Notes: generated from the letters alone by a model not told the origin. A stretch of DNA of 64,000 bases from Vibrio sp. HI00D65 (GCF_001635455.1 NZ_LWEH01000025.1:124001-188000), one strand, 5' to 3'; positions 1 through 9,318 are shown, counted from the stretch's first letter. Numbers and translations are program-made.

Positions 1-2
1 AG

Positions 3-3000
3 TTTGCTCACTTTGCTGATTTAATAGCAGACCTAGACGCGTCTGAAGTTGAGAAGCTAGAAAAGCTACTGACTTACGGTCCAACGATTGAAGAGCATGA
101 ACCTGAAGGTTTACTGCTGCTTGCTACTCCTCGTCCAGGTACTATTTCTCCTTGGTCTTCAAAGTCGACAGACATCGCTCACAACTGTGGTCTTGATAAA
201 GTCGTTCGCCTTGAGCGCGGTACCGCTTTTTACATCGAGACATCAACAGAACTTTCTGAGCTTCAACTGGTTGAACTGAAAGCGATTCTTCACGATCGTA
301 TGATGGAAGTGGTTTTCACTGACTTCGAATCTGCGGCAGCATTGTTCACCGTTGCTGAACCGGCACCTTATGCGGAAGTTGATCTTCTTACAGGTGGCCG
401 TAAAGCGCTTGAAGAAGCAAACGTTACCCTAGGTCTCGCTCTTGCAGAAGATGAGATTGATTACCTACTTGAAAGCTTTGTAACCAAGCTCGAACGTAAC
501 CCGACTGATATCGAGCTAATGATGTTTGCACAAGCGAACTCAGAGCACTGTCGTCACAAGATCTTCAACGCTGACTGGACTATCGACGGCGTTATGCAAG
601 AAAAATCTCTGTTTAAAATGATCAAAAATACGTTTGAAGTGACACCTGATAACGTACTTTCTGCTTATAAAGATAACGCGGCTGTTATGACGGGCTCTGA
701 AGTAGGTCGCTTCTTCCCAGATCCTAAAACTCGCCAGTACAACTACCACCAAGAGAAAACACACATCTTGATGAAAGTTGAGACGCACAACCACCCAACA
801 GCTATCTCTCCATGGCCGGGCGCATCAACAGGTTCAGGCGGTGAAATCCGTGATGAAGGCGCAACAGGTATCGGTGGTAAGCCAAAAGCTGGTCTTGTGG
901 CATTCTCTGTATCTAACCTTAAGATCCCGAACTTTGTTCAACCTTGGGAAACTGACTTCGGTAAGCCAAGCCGTATCGTTAATGCTTTGGACATCATGCT
1001 TGAAGGTCCTCTTGGTGGCGCCGCATTCAACAACGAATTCGGTCGTCCAAACCTACTAGGTTACTTCCGTACTTACGAAGAGAAAGTAAACTCTCACGCA
1101 GGTGAAGAAGTTCGTGGTTACCACAAGCCAATCATGCTGGCTGGTGGCCTAGGTAACATCCGTGACGAGCACGTTCAGAAGAAAGAGATCCCAGTAGGTG
1201 CAAGCCTAATCGTTCTAGGTGGTCCTGCAATGAACATTGGCCTTGGTGGCGGTGCGGCATCTTCAATGGATTCTGGTTCTTCTTCTGAAGATCTTGACTT
1301 CGCTTCGGTACAACGTGAAAACCCAGAGATGGAGCGTCGTTGTCAGGAAGTGATCGACCGTTGTTGGCAGTTAGGTGATGCGAACCCAATCGCATTCATC
1401 CACGATGTGGGCGCGGGCGGTATTTCAAATGCACTTCCTGAACTCGTTGACGATGGCGAGCGTGGTGGTATCTTCAACCTGCGTGACGTGCCAAACGATG
1501 AGCCGGGTATGAGTCCACTAGAGATCTGGTGTAACGAGTCTCAAGAACGCTACGTAATGGCGGTTGCAGACAAAGACATGGCAACGTTCGACGCTATTTG
1601 TAAACGTGAACGCGCACCTTACGCAGTGGTTGGTAAAGCTACTGAAGAGCGTGAACTGAAACTTGAAGATTCACACTTCGACAACACGCCAATCGACATG
1701 CCGATGGACATCCTATTAGGTAAAACACCTAAGATGCACCGTGACGCAAAAACGCTAAAAGCGAACAACCCAGCGATTGACCGTTCTGGTATCGAAATGA
1801 ACGAAGCAGTTGACCGTGTTCTTCGCCTACCAACTGTCGCAGAGAAAACATTCCTTATTACTATCGGTGACCGCTCGGTAACTGGCCTTGTTGCTCGTGA
1901 CCAAATGGTTGGCCCATGGCAGGTTCCTGTTGCTAACTGTGCGGTAACGGCAGCAAGTTACGACTCTTACCACGGTGAAGCGATGTCTCTTGGCGAGCGT
2001 ACGCCAGTAGCTCTACTAGACTTCGGCGCATCTGCTCGTCTAGCGGTTGGTGAAGCAATCACAAACATCGCAGCGACTAACATCGGCGATATCAAACACA
2101 TTAAACTGTCGGCTAACTGGATGTCTCCAGCGGGTCACCCAGGTGAAGATGCAGGTCTTTACGAAGCGGTGAAAGCCGTTGGTGAAGAGCTATGTCCAGC
2201 ACTGGGTCTAACTATCCCTGTGGGTAAAGATTCAATGTCGATGAAGACGAAGTGGGAAGAGAACGGCGAACAGAAAGAAGTAACGTCTCCGCTATCTCTT
2301 GTTATCACTGCATTTGCTCGTGTTGAAGATGTTCGTAAGACGATTACGCCTCAACTTCGCACCCCTGATAACCTTGAAGGACTAGGCGACACTTCACTAG
2401 TTCTTATCGACCTAGGTAACGGCAAAAATCGTCTAGGAGCAACGGCACTGGCGCAAGTTTACAAGCAGCTTGGTGATAAGCCTGCAGACGTAGACAACGC
2501 AGCACAACTGAAAGGTTTCTACGAAGGCGTTCAAGCACTGGTTGCTAACGATCAAGTTGTGGCTTACCACGATAAAGGCGATGGTGGTCTATTCGTTACT
2601 CTTGCTGAGATGGCATTCGCAGGTCACTGTGGTGTTAATGCTGATATTGCAGCTTTAGGCGAAGATACTCTAGCTGCACTATTCAATGAAGAGCTAGGTG
2701 CGGTAATCCAAGTTCGTAACGACGACCTAGACGCTGTTCTTTCAACTCTTGCAGCAAACGGCCTAGAAGCGTGTTCACACGTAATCGGTTCTGTTGAAGC
2801 ATCTGATGAGCTAGTGATTAAGTCTGGTGAGTCTGTCGTGATTGAACGTAACCGTACTGAATTACGTACTATCTGGGCTGAGACTACGCATAAGATGCAA
2901 GGTCTACGTGATAACCCAGTTTGTGCTGACCAAGAGCATGAAGCGAAGAAAGACAACTCAGATCCAGGTCTGAACGTGAAACTGAGCTTCGACGTAAACG

Positions 3001-3809
3001 AAGACATCGCAGCACCTTTCATTAACACTGGTGCTAAACCTAAGATGGCGATTCTACGTGAGCAGGGTGTTAACTCTCATGTTGAAATGGCAGCAGCATT
3101 TGATCGTGCAGGCTTCGAAGCGACAGATATTCACATGAGCGACATCCTTACTGGTCAAGCGGTACTTGATGAGTACAACGGCCTTGTAGCATGTGGTGGC
3201 TTCTCTTACGGTGACGTACTGGGCGCTGGTGAAGGTTGGGCTAAGTCGGTTCTATTTAATGACTCGACTCGTGAGCAATTTGAAAACTTCTTCAAGCGTG
3301 AAGATACCTTCTCTCTAGGTGTATGTAACGGTTGTCAGATGCTGTCTAACCTGCGTGAGCTTATTCCTGGTGCTGAGTACTGGCCACGTTTTGTTCGTAA
3401 TGAATCTGAGCGTTTCGAAGCACGTTTCAGCCTAGTTGAAGTTCAGAAATCAGATTCTGTATTCTTCAACGGCATGGAAGGCTCTCGTATGCCTATCGCT
3501 GTTTCTCACGGTGAAGGCCGCGTAGAAGTACGTGACAACGACCACCTAAACGCGATTGAAAACTCAAGTACGGTTGCTCTACGTTATGTTGATAACCACG
3601 GTAACCCAACGCAGCAATACCCGAATAACCCGAACGGTTCGCCAAACGCTATCACAGGTTTAACAACGACGGATGGCCGCGTGACTATCATGATGCCTCA
3701 CCCAGAGCGTGTATTCCGCACAGTCGCTAACTCTTGGTCTCCAGAAGGTTGGGGCGAGAATGGTGCTTGGATGCGTATGTTCCAAAACGCACGCAAGAAC
3801 GTGGGTTAA
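3..3809 (+). CDS. purL: Phosphoribosylformylglycinamidine synthase, 5'-truncated by window edge
   Basis: Single-chain FGAM synthase of de novo purine synthesis; converts FGAR, glutamine and ATP to FGAM. The frame is open from base 3, before the first ATG at 300: the residues there (FAHFADL..., [17 protein letters not shown]) align with the N-terminal part of E. coli PurL from about residue 37, so only about 36 residues lie outside the window. Visible are the PurL ATPase-core motifs ([37 protein letters not shown]) and a C-terminal class-I glutamine amidotransferase domain with nucleophile Cys in GVCNGCQM and the His/Glu in PHPERVF. The visible 1268 residues plus the missing part equal the usual 1295-residue length. 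A strong hairpin terminator follows. Identification is secure; the start codon is not in the window. Confidence 0.98.
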   Translation, partial: FAHFADLIADLDASEVEKLEKLLTYGPTIEEHEPEGLLLLATPRPGTISPWSSKSTDIAHNCGLDKVVRLERGTAFYIETSTELSELQLVELKAILHDRMMEVVFTDFESAAALFTVAEPAPYAEVDLLTGGRKALEEANVTLGLALAEDEIDYLLESFVTKLERNPTDIELMMFAQANSEHCRHKIFNADWTIDGVMQEKSLFKMIKNTFEVTPDNVLSAYKDNAAVMTGSEVGRFFPDPKTRQYNYHQEKTHILMKVETHNHPTAISPWPGASTGSGGEIRDEGATGIGGKPKAGLVAFSVSNLKIPNFVQPWETDFGKPSRIVNALDIMLEGPLGGAAFNNEFGRPNLLGYFRTYEEKVNSHAGEEVRGYHKPIMLAGGLGNIRDEHVQKKEIPVGASLIVLGGPAMNIGLGGGAASSMDSGSSSEDLDFASVQRENPEMERRCQEVIDRCWQLGDANPIAFIHDVGAGGISNALPELVDDGERGGIFNLRDVPNDEPGMSPLEIWCNESQERYVMAVADKDMATFDAICKRERAPYAVVGKATEERELKLEDSHFDNTPIDMPMDILLGKTPKMHRDAKTLKANNPAIDRSGIEMNEAVDRVLRLPTVAEKTFLITIGDRSVTGLVARDQMVGPWQVPVANCAVTAASYDSYHGEAMSLGERTPVALLDFGASARLAVGEAITNIAATNIGDIKHIKLSANWMSPAGHPGEDAGLYEAVKAVGEELCPALGLTIPVGKDSMSMKTKWEENGEQKEVTSPLSLVITAFARVEDVRKTITPQLRTPDNLEGLGDTSLVLIDLGNGKNRLGATALAQVYKQLGDKPADVDNAAQLKGFYEGVQALVANDQVVAYHDKGDGGLFVTLAEMAFAGHCGVNADIAALGEDTLAALFNEELGAVIQVRNDDLDAVLSTLAANGLEACSHVIGSVEASDELVIKSGESVVIERNRTELRTIWAETTHKMQGLRDNPVCADQEHEAKKDNSDPGLNVKLSFDVNEDIAAPFINTGAKPKMAILREQGVNSHVEMAAAFDRAGFEATDIHMSDILTGQAVLDEYNGLVACGGFSYGDVLGAGEGWAKSVLFNDSTREQFENFFKREDTFSLGVCNGCQMLSNLRELIPGAEYWPRFVRNESERFEARFSLVEVQKSDSVFFNGMEGSRMPIAVSHGEGRVEVRDNDHLNAIENSSTVALRYVDNHGNPTQQYPNNPNGSPNAITGLTTTDGRVTIMMPHPERVFRTVANSWSPEGWGENGAWMRMFQNARKNVG

Positions 3810-3844
3810 TCGTGCCGCGTTAATCTAGATTCTGTTAAGCAAAA

Positions 3845-3886
3845 ATGAAAAGCGCAGATCGAAAGGTCTGCGCTTTTCATTTCATT
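3845..3886 (+). terminator. Intrinsic terminator of purL
   Basis: A 14-bp near-perfect stem (atgaaaagcgcaga / tctgcgcttttcat) with a short loop lies 36 bases after the purL stop; the second arm ends in TTTTC followed by TTTCATTT. The symmetrical A-rich and T-rich flanks mean it could work in both directions and also end the convergent DUF535 gene. Confidence 0.8.
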
Positions 3887-3995
3887 TGGTCAGTATGTTT
3901 GAAGGTTGCTCAATAATTAATTGTTATTATGAACGAGGAAATTGTTTTTTATCATTAGATCTATTTACTCTCAGAGTGGATGACATCACTCCGGT

Positions 3996-4937
3996 TCAAA
4001 TAATTGAATTGCTTGCTTCGTTTGGTAAGGCAATTTTTGATAAAGACTCAGTCAGCTCCTCCTCCAATTTATCAAGTAGAGCGTACCTTTTTGAGTAAAG
4101 GTTACGCTTACTTCTTTTTAAATGGGTCAGGTCTTTGCGTTCTAATTTAACTGGAATCTGATAAAAGAACTTATTTACTTTTTGTCCGCCCATCTCTTCC
4201 CACAAAGAGTCATAATCACTGCTAATAGCCCCTCTTTTTGAACCCAAGTATCGCAAAGCTTGATATACATGGCCTTTATTTGATACTGCGATCACTTTGT
4301 TCACTTCAAAATACCTAGCAAACATTAAGCTCAAATTGAGCATTAGAGCTTTAGGGCGAAGGCCGTGAAGTGTTCGAGTTATTTCTTTAATCTTAATCTG
4401 ACTATCAATGACATGACGGTTGGTTCCTTGTAAGCAACCTATGTGTAACACTCTGTCATTTCCTTCTTCAGAGAGGTTACATGTAATTGAATATATGGTC
4501 TGGCCAGAATGCAATTCTACAAGCTTAATGCCAATAGATCCCTCTCTTGACTCTCCAGGATAAAGCTCGATCGTGTAAGGTTGACCATGCCGATCTTTGA
4601 AGGTTGTTATCTCGAATGGTTTTTCATAAAGGTTTATAACCTTACTATTAAACTTGTCAGTTAAAATTTGAAAATGCGATCGTATCAGATCTAGCCTCTG
4701 GGTGGATGAGAAACTAGGAGAGATGAATGGTTTTAATGGCTTTTCAAAGAGCTTGTAGTCGTTTTCAAAGATTGCTGTTAGTTTTTTATCCTTCTGTAAA
4801 TCGTACACTCCTTGAGTCACTTGGCGATTGAGCAACCCCCACATAACAAATCGAATGTTTTTACGAAGGTAGTCCACTCCATAACAATGCGGATGAACTT
4901 TCTTTGATAGATCGTGGAGTTTTTTTAAACTGTGCAT
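3996..4937 (-). CDS. DUF535 (VirK/YbjX) family protein
   Basis: Belongs to the VirK/YbjX (DUF535) family, whose biochemical role is unknown; some members were linked to virulence and antimicrobial-peptide resistance in enterics. The C-terminal two thirds carry the family signature: IGCLQGT, a stretch ending GLRPKALML, the SNKGHVYQALRYL block and the SYDSLWEEMGG-like end. The frame stays open upstream to a TTG at 5003, which would add 22 hydrophobic residues (MNSVLLFYIIIS...); I prefer the ATG at 4937, giving 313 residues, near the family length, although no clear ribosome binding site supports either. It stands alone, convergent to purL and tail-to-head with dapD, and looks more AT-rich than its neighbours, which may mean transfer. 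Family call fairly sure, start unsure. Confidence 0.75.
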   Translation of the reverse strand: MHSLKKLHDLSKKVHPHCYGVDYLRKNIRFVMWGLLNRQVTQGVYDLQKDKKLTAIFENDYKLFEKPLKPFISPSFSSTQRLDLIRSHFQILTDKFNSKVINLYEKPFEITTFKDRHGQPYTIELYPGESREGSIGIKLVELHSGQTIYSITCNLSEEGNDRVLHIGCLQGTNRHVIDSQIKIKEITRTLHGLRPKALMLNLSLMFARYFEVNKVIAVSNKGHVYQALRYLGSKRGAISSDYDSLWEEMGGQKVNKFFYQIPVKLERKDLTHLKRSKRNLYSKRYALLDKLEEELTESLSKIALPNEASNSII

Positions 4938-5157
4938 GAGAATTTTGTTCGAAATGAGTGGATCAATTGAGATGATTATATAAAACAATAAAACACTGTT
5001 CAAAATATCATGGCCATTTAGTTATGTGTTAGCAGGGAATTTGACCCTCTGAGCTGTTTCTGCCATGTGTCACAGGATAAGATGAATTTGTTAGAAAGTG
5101 TGTATGTTAGGGGATTAAGGGGCGACATACTTTTGGATACTAGCAAAAGAATGAAGA

Positions 5158-5185
5158 AAGCCGCTGGATTTCACCCCAGCGGCTT
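5158..5185 (-). terminator. Intrinsic terminator of dapD
   Basis: A 10-bp perfect stem (aagccgctgg / ccagcggctt) around an 8-base loop lies just past the dapD stop; on the minus strand it is followed by the T-rich run TTTCTTCATTCTTTT. Confidence 0.8.
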
Positions 5186-5211
5186 CGTATTTTCTATCAT
5201 CTAATGCTTGA

Positions 5212-6243
5212 TTAGTTGTTGCTGTGTAGCTCGTTGTTCAGTTCAACAGCAGACTTGTTCGCTAGACACTCAATTTGACCAGTGATCGAGTTGCGACGGA
5301 ACAGCAGATCAGAAACGCCAGCTAGGTCGCGAGCTTTAATAATTTCTACTTCGTTGCCGTCTTTATCTAGCATGCGAACTTTTGTACCAGCCGTTACATA
5401 TAGACCAGACTCAACGGTACAACGGTCGCCCATTGGGAAGCCAAGACCAGCGTTTGCGCCCAGTAGGCAGTTTTCGCCGATAGAGATAACCATAGTACCG
5501 CCACCAGACAGAGTACCCATGATAGAAGCGCCGCCGCCGATGTCTGAACCGTTACCTACAACAACACCTGCAGAAATACGACCTTCAACCATGCTTACGC
5601 CAGTTGTGCCCGCGTTGAAGTTGATGAAACCTTCGTGCATAACCGTTGTACCTTCACCCACATGTGCGCCAAGACGAACACGAGAAGTGTCAGCAATACG
5701 AATACCTGTTGGTACCACGTAATCAACCATTTTAGGGAACTTATCTACGCAATCTACAGACAGAGTACGACCTGCAAGACGAGCTTCGATTTGACGATCC
5801 GCTAGTTCAGGAAGATCGATTGGGCCTTCGTTTGTCCATGCGATGTTGTGCAGTAGACCGAAGATGCCGTCTAGTACAGTACCGTGCGGCTGAACTAGGC
5901 GGTTAGAGATAAGTTGTAGCTTAAGGAAGCCTTCAGCAACAGATGCTGGCTTCTCGTCAGTCGCAAGAACAACAAGAATAAGTGGCTGTTCAGACGCAGC
6001 TGCTTTTTCTGCGAAAGATGCGTTTGCTGCGTCGTCGTTTGCTAAGAATGCTTTCGCTAGTTTTGCGCTTTGTGCAGCAGAGATTTCGATAGCTTGGTTG
6101 CCTTCAGTGTAACCTGCTACTTCACCAACAGCCGCTACTAGAGCGTCGCTTGGGTTTAGAAGGGGGCTAGGGAAGAACGCTTCAATGATTTTATTGTCGC
6201 GGTTTGTGGTTGCCGTACCGAAGGCTAGTGAAAAGAAAGCCAT
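5212..6243 (-). CDS. dapD: Tetrahydrodipicolinate N-succinyltransferase
   Basis: Catalyses succinyl-CoA-dependent acylation of 2,3,4,5-tetrahydrodipicolinate in lysine and meso-diaminopimelate synthesis, in the cytoplasm. The 343-residue length matches the longer DapD class found in vibrios and pseudomonads, not the 274-residue E. coli form. The central and C-terminal part (about residues 170-290) is a left-handed beta-helix of hexapeptide repeats, visible as runs such as RVRLGAHVGEGTTVMHEG, GVVVGNGSDIGGGASI and NCLLGANAGLGFPMGD. Start ATG is preceded by TGGAGATTCAAC. It is a single-gene unit with its own terminator. Identification secure. Confidence 0.95.
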   Translation of the reverse strand: MAFFSLAFGTATTNRDNKIIEAFFPSPLLNPSDALVAAVGEVAGYTEGNQAIEISAAQSAKLAKAFLANDDAANASFAEKAAASEQPLILVVLATDEKPASVAEGFLKLQLISNRLVQPHGTVLDGIFGLLHNIAWTNEGPIDLPELADRQIEARLAGRTLSVDCVDKFPKMVDYVVPTGIRIADTSRVRLGAHVGEGTTVMHEGFINFNAGTTGVSMVEGRISAGVVVGNGSDIGGGASIMGTLSGGGTMVISIGENCLLGANAGLGFPMGDRCTVESGLYVTAGTKVRMLDKDGNEVEIIKARDLAGVSDLLFRRNSITGQIECLANKSAVELNNELHSNN

Positions 6244-6351
6244 GTTGAATCTCCATGTGTTGAGTCTTGATTTTGCTATTTCATAACAGCGGCTCGAATA
6301 ACCAGCGCTGTCGTTAGCAAAGTTAATTTAATTGCGTTCATCATAAAGAGA

Positions 6352-6374
6352 GCGCCCTCGTTATGAAAGGGCGC
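6352..6374 (-). terminator. Hairpin downstream of the MarC-family gene
   Basis: A 7-bp GC-rich stem (gcgccct / agggcgc) lies about 125 bases past the MarC-family stop on the minus strand and is followed there by TCTCTTTATG. It sits about 110 bases upstream of dapD, so it could instead be part of the dapD leader; the T-run is weak. Confidence 0.45.
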
Positions 6375-6498
6375 ATCGGGATAAAGTCTGTAAAATGATA
6401 TTGCTTGTCTTTTGAGAGATATTTTTCTGCGATGAGAAAACGCTGCAGATCAATACAAATGGTGGATATATGAGTCAATATTCCCTTCGAATGACTAT

Positions 6499-7140
6499 TT
6501 AAACAAACAGTGCTTTATGAGCTTGCTCGATACCTTCAATCAACATCTGCATACCGATAACTGCCAGTATCAAACCCATCATTCGAGTAATCACGTTCAG
6601 TGCGCTTGGCCCTACGGCTTTCACGAAGCGTTCGCCAAACACAAACAATACGTAAGTTAAGGTACACAACAGACCAAACGCAATGATGGTGATGATGGTT
6701 TCATAGATGCCCTCAGTGCTAGCAAAGTTCATCGCGGTGGCAATTGTCCCCGGACCTGCCAATATCGGCATGGCCAGTGGCGAGACCGCGATACTCAGCG
6801 CTGCATCTTGTTGGGCATCTGAGTTGACTTTCTCTTTCGCCTTTGAATGTGTCGATTCACCTTGTAGCATGTGAAAGCCAATCAAGAAGACCAAAATACC
6901 ACCTGTGATGCGCAGGGCATAAAGCGTGATACCAAAAAGGTCGAAGATCAACTTGCCAGAAATGGCAAACGTACTGACGATGATAAATGCGATAAACACT
7001 GAGCGGAACGCGATCGACTTAACTGTCTCCCTGTCGTTGTCGCCTGTTAAACCAAGAAAGATCGGCGTATTGGCGATAGGGTTCATGATGGCGAAAAATC
7101 CCATGAACACGGTGATGGTATGAATGATGAGCTCTTTCAT
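6499..7140 (-). CDS. MarC family integral membrane protein
   Basis: A 213-residue polytopic inner-membrane protein with about six hydrophobic segments (roughly residues 5-30, 43-65, 70-92, 117-140, 150-172, 185-205). The N-terminal FFAIMNPIANTPIFLGL, the RITGGILVFLIGFHML segment and the SPLAMPILAGPGTIATAM motif are typical of the MarC/YhgN family (once annotated as multiple-antibiotic resistance or NAAT transporters). No substrate is established for most members, and the old antibiotic-resistance link is not supported. Start ATG is preceded by AAAGGAATAAT. It is alone, tandem with dapD. Family certain, function unknown. Confidence 0.85.
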   Translation of the reverse strand: MKELIIHTITVFMGFFAIMNPIANTPIFLGLTGDNDRETVKSIAFRSVFIAFIIVSTFAISGKLIFDLFGITLYALRITGGILVFLIGFHMLQGESTHSKAKEKVNSDAQQDAALSIAVSPLAMPILAGPGTIATAMNFASTEGIYETIITIIAFGLLCTLTYVLFVFGERFVKAVGPSALNVITRMMGLILAVIGMQMLIEGIEQAHKALFV

Positions 7141-7209
7141 ATTATTCCTTTAAAAAGATGCAGTTAAATACACGTGTTGAATAAGAATAGATACTAGAGC
7201 AAGTGTGAA

Positions 7210-7240
7210 TAAAAAACAGCCAACATAGGGCTGGCTGTAT
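7210..7240 (-). terminator. Intrinsic terminator of the GGGtGRT operon
   Basis: On the minus strand a stem ACAGCCA / TGGCTGT with a nine-base loop is followed directly by TTTTTTATT, about 100 bases past the GGGtGRT stop. It fits the end of the two-gene unit that begins at the fluoride riboswitch. Confidence 0.75.
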
Positions 7241-7338
7241 AGTTTTAGTGATGGGAGTAGAGTTTTGACTGTGTTGGTGTCGATTTTTCAACTAGCGCCT
7301 CGGCTTGATCCGCTAAATGCTGACAGTCACTTCTATCA

Positions 7339-8325
7339 TTATGCGTTTTGAGATTCGCTTACCGCGACAGCCAGTGCAACCGTAGCACCTACCATTGGGT
7401 TGTTACCCATGCCGATGAAACCCATCATAGCAACGTGAGCAGGAACTGAAGAGCTACCTGCAAACTGAGCGTCTGCGTGCATTCTGCCCATGGTGTCTGT
7501 CATGCCGTAAGATGCAGGGCCTGCAGCAACGTTGTCTGGGTGTAAAGTTCGACCTGTACCGCCGCCTGAAGCGACTGAGAAGTAAAGTAGGCCTTGACGA
7601 GAACGCTCTGCTTTGTAGATACCCGCAACAGGGTGTTGGAAGCGTGTTGGGTTGGTTGAGTTACCCGTAATGCTCACATCCACCTCTTCTCTGTGCATGA
7701 TTGCTACACCTTCACGAACATCATCGGCGCCGTAGCACAGGATCTCGCCACGAGGTCCCTGTGAAAAACGGCGACGTTCTGTTTCAATGAGTTCACCGGT
7801 TTGATAGTCGTATTGAGTGCGCACGTAAGTGAAGCCATTGATGCGTGAGATTAAGTACGCCGCATCTTTACCTAAACCATTTAGGATAACTTTTAATGGA
7901 TTTTTACGTGATTTATTGACGTTTAATGCGATTTTAATTGCGCCTTCAGCGGCAGCAAAAGACTCGTGACCTGCAAGAAAAGCAAAGCAGTGACTCTCTT
8001 CATTCAGAAGACGAGCAGCAAGCGCACCATGACCAATACCTACTTGACGTTGCTCGGCAACACTACCGGGTTTTGTGAATGCTTGGAGGCCTTCACCGAT
8101 GATGTTGGCTGCTTGTTCAGCGTTGCTTGCTTTATGGAATAGAGCCATGGCTGTACCTAAAGTATATGCATTGGCTGCGCTTTCAAAAGCAATTGGTTGA
8201 GTGTCCATCACCAATGTTTTTGGGTCTACATTGTGGGCTTTACAGTATTGCTCAGCTTGCGCCAAAGAGTCGAAGTTCATTTCTGCCAAAGCGCGAGTTA
8301 CTGATTCATTAAATTGAGTGTTCAT
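7339..8325 (-). CDS. GGGtGRT family protein
   Basis: A 328-residue cytoplasmic-looking protein with no signal peptide or membrane segment. It carries the motif GGGTGRT at residues 254-260 that names the GGGtGRT family (Pfam family of unknown function), and other conserved-looking blocks: GIGHGALAARLLNEE (96-110), AFLAGHESFAAAEGAIK and SITGNSTNPTRFQHPVAGIY. Cys residues at 28, 113 and 197 are possible but unproven metal or cluster ligands. It follows the Fe-S scaffold-like gene by 27 bases, with AGAGGAAAGATATT before its ATG, so the two are co-transcribed under the same leader. In other bacteria this family is commonly seen beside a NifU-like gene (family knowledge). Its reaction is unknown; a role together with the scaffold is inference. 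Confidence 0.85.
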   Translation of the reverse strand: MNTQFNESVTRALAEMNFDSLAQAEQYCKAHNVDPKTLVMDTQPIAFESAANAYTLGTAMALFHKASNAEQAANIIGEGLQAFTKPGSVAEQRQVGIGHGALAARLLNEESHCFAFLAGHESFAAAEGAIKIALNVNKSRKNPLKVILNGLGKDAAYLISRINGFTYVRTQYDYQTGELIETERRRFSQGPRGEILCYGADDVREGVAIMHREEVDVSITGNSTNPTRFQHPVAGIYKAERSRQGLLYFSVASGGGTGRTLHPDNVAAGPASYGMTDTMGRMHADAQFAGSSSVPAHVAMMGFIGMGNNPMVGATVALAVAVSESQNA

Positions 8326-8352
8326 AATATCTTTCCTCTAAATTGGCAAAAA

Positions 8353-9045
8353 TTACTGTTGGCGTGGGTTAATCGTGGTCACAGCTTCATCGAAGCGACC
8401 ATAAGTCCCTGTAGCAAGGTCAGCCGCTTCATTGGCTGGCACACCTTGATTAATCGCCTTCATCATTTTTCCGAGGTTGAGATACTCGTAACCAATTACT
8501 TCGCTGTGGTCATCAAGTGCAAGCTTGGTCACATAGCCCTCTGCGAGTTCTAGGTAACGGACGCCTTTTGCTGCGGTTGAGTAGCTAGTACCAACTTGGC
8601 TGCGCTGGGTTTGACCTAAGTCCTCCAATGCAGCACCGATTTCTAGGCCGCCTTCAGAGAAAGCAGATTGAGTTCGGCCGTAAACAAACTGTAGGAAGAT
8701 TTCGCGCATCGCGACGTTAATCGCGTCACACACTAAGTCAGTATTAAGTGCTTCTAGAATGGTTTTTCCGGTGAGGATTTCAGCGGCCATCGCGGCAGAT
8801 TGCGTCATGCCTGAGCAGCCGATAGTTTCAATGAGTGCTTCTTCGATGATGCCGTTTTTCACGTTAAGAGTCAGTTTTGCCGCGCCCTGTTGTGGTGCAC
8901 AAGTGCCAACACCGTGGCTTAAACCTGAGATAGCGATAACATCTTTTGGACTAACCATAGCGCCTTCAACTGGGATTGGAGCCGAGTTGTGAAGGTCACC
9001 CCTTTGAATAGGGCACATGGATTGAATTTCTGAAGAGTAATGCAT
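8353..9045 (-). CDS. NifU/IscU-like iron-sulfur cluster scaffold protein
   Basis: A 230-residue protein whose segment 48-102 resembles the IscU/NifU N-terminal scaffold: a Cys in GTCAPQ (C49), the strand pattern KLTLNVKNGIIEEALIE, then GCSGM (C77) followed by the helix SAAMAAEILTGKTILEAL, as in IscU. C49 and C77 fit the first two cluster ligands; the third IscU Cys is not in its usual place, and C11 and C106 are the only other cysteines. The extra C-terminal half (about 125-230) has no IscU counterpart. It is the first gene of a unit with the GGGtGRT gene and is preceded by a fluoride-type riboswitch. It is not the housekeeping IscU (wrong length, no isc neighbours). A specialised cluster carrier is inferred; the target is unknown. 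Confidence 0.8.
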   Translation of the reverse strand: MHYSSEIQSMCPIQRGDLHNSAPIPVEGAMVSPKDVIAISGLSHGVGTCAPQQGAAKLTLNVKNGIIEEALIETIGCSGMTQSAAMAAEILTGKTILEALNTDLVCDAINVAMREIFLQFVYGRTQSAFSEGGLEIGAALEDLGQTQRSQVGTSYSTAAKGVRYLELAEGYVTKLALDDHSEVIGYEYLNLGKMMKAINQGVPANEAADLATGTYGRFDEAVTTINPRQQ

Positions 9046-9088
9046 AATGTTTTCTCACTAATAAAGTCGTATTGACCTAAGGCGTTGA

Positions 9089-9238
9089 GAAAACAGGACG
9101 TGTTGGAAGAGGTGCGGCTAAGTCACTACAGATCTTGAGTATCGATAATCCAAAGGAGTAATGGAACTTGGTCTTAATAGACGCAGCCCATTTCAAAATG
9201 GAGGAGTAGCGATACATCCAACAGTATTACCTGTTTTC
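9089..9238 (-). ncRNA. Candidate structured leader segment closed by long-range stem
   Basis: Directly after the fluoride aptamer in the transcript lies a segment whose ends pair over about 110 bases: gaaaacagg (9238-9230) with cctgttttc (9097-9089), and tgttgga (9223-9217) with tccaaca (9107-9101), 16 bp in all with an internal loop. Inside are further possible helices, for example ggctgcgtcta (9188-9178) with tagccgcacc (9120-9111), and two repeats of ACTCCT resembling the aptamer pseudoknot strand. It may be a long expression platform or an independent structured RNA; I recognise no known class. The pairing is directly visible, but function and orientation are inferred. Confidence 0.4.
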
Positions 9239-9240
9239 GA

Positions 9241-9318
9241 TTCTGTAGGAGTCATTAGCACGGTTCAAAAGAACGGGCGGTTGAAGCAAAAGCTTAGGTG
9301 GAACCCCATCACCTGATG
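9241..9318 (-). promoter_or_regulatory. Fluoride (crcB-class) riboswitch aptamer
   Basis: Read on the minus strand the sequence matches the crcB RNA consensus element by element. P1 GGTG (9313-9310) pairs with CACC (9300-9297) around the nine-base loop ATGGGGTTC, the same loop length and ATGG...TTC frame as in the Pseudomonas syringae aptamer. This is followed by AACCGC, a variable hairpin (GTTC tttt GAAC), then GCTAATGACTCCTACAGA. The pseudoknot strands GGGGT (9307-9303) and ACTCC (9252-9248) pair as GGCAU/AUGCC do in the reference, a compensatory change. It begins a few bases past a predicted -10 box. The downstream genes are not crcB or eriC but an Fe-S scaffold-like gene and a GGGtGRT gene. 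Confidence 0.85.

Noticed and set aside
88..3028. Several frames inside purL on both strands
   Set aside because: They lie wholly within the well-matched PurL frame and show no family resemblance.
3886..4098. Plus-strand 70-residue frame after purL
   Set aside because: It starts in the purL terminator and overlaps the end of the DUF535 gene; no ribosome binding site or recognisable product.
6352..6374. Possible lysine-responsive leader for dapD
   Set aside because: Only one short hairpin is visible; none of the conserved lysine riboswitch core is present. It fits better as the end of the upstream transcript.
9105..9165. Plus-strand resemblance to a lysine riboswitch (AGAGGTGCG ... GAGTA ... 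GGAG)
   Set aside because: The later diagnostic parts (GCCGAAG and the GGGG-containing arms) are absent, and no plus-strand gene follows within 900 bases. The region is better explained as minus-strand leader.
9161..9315. Plus-strand 51-codon frame (ATG at 9161 after AAGGAG)
   Set aside because: Ribosome-binding spacing is only two bases, and the frame is the reverse complement of the riboswitch leader.
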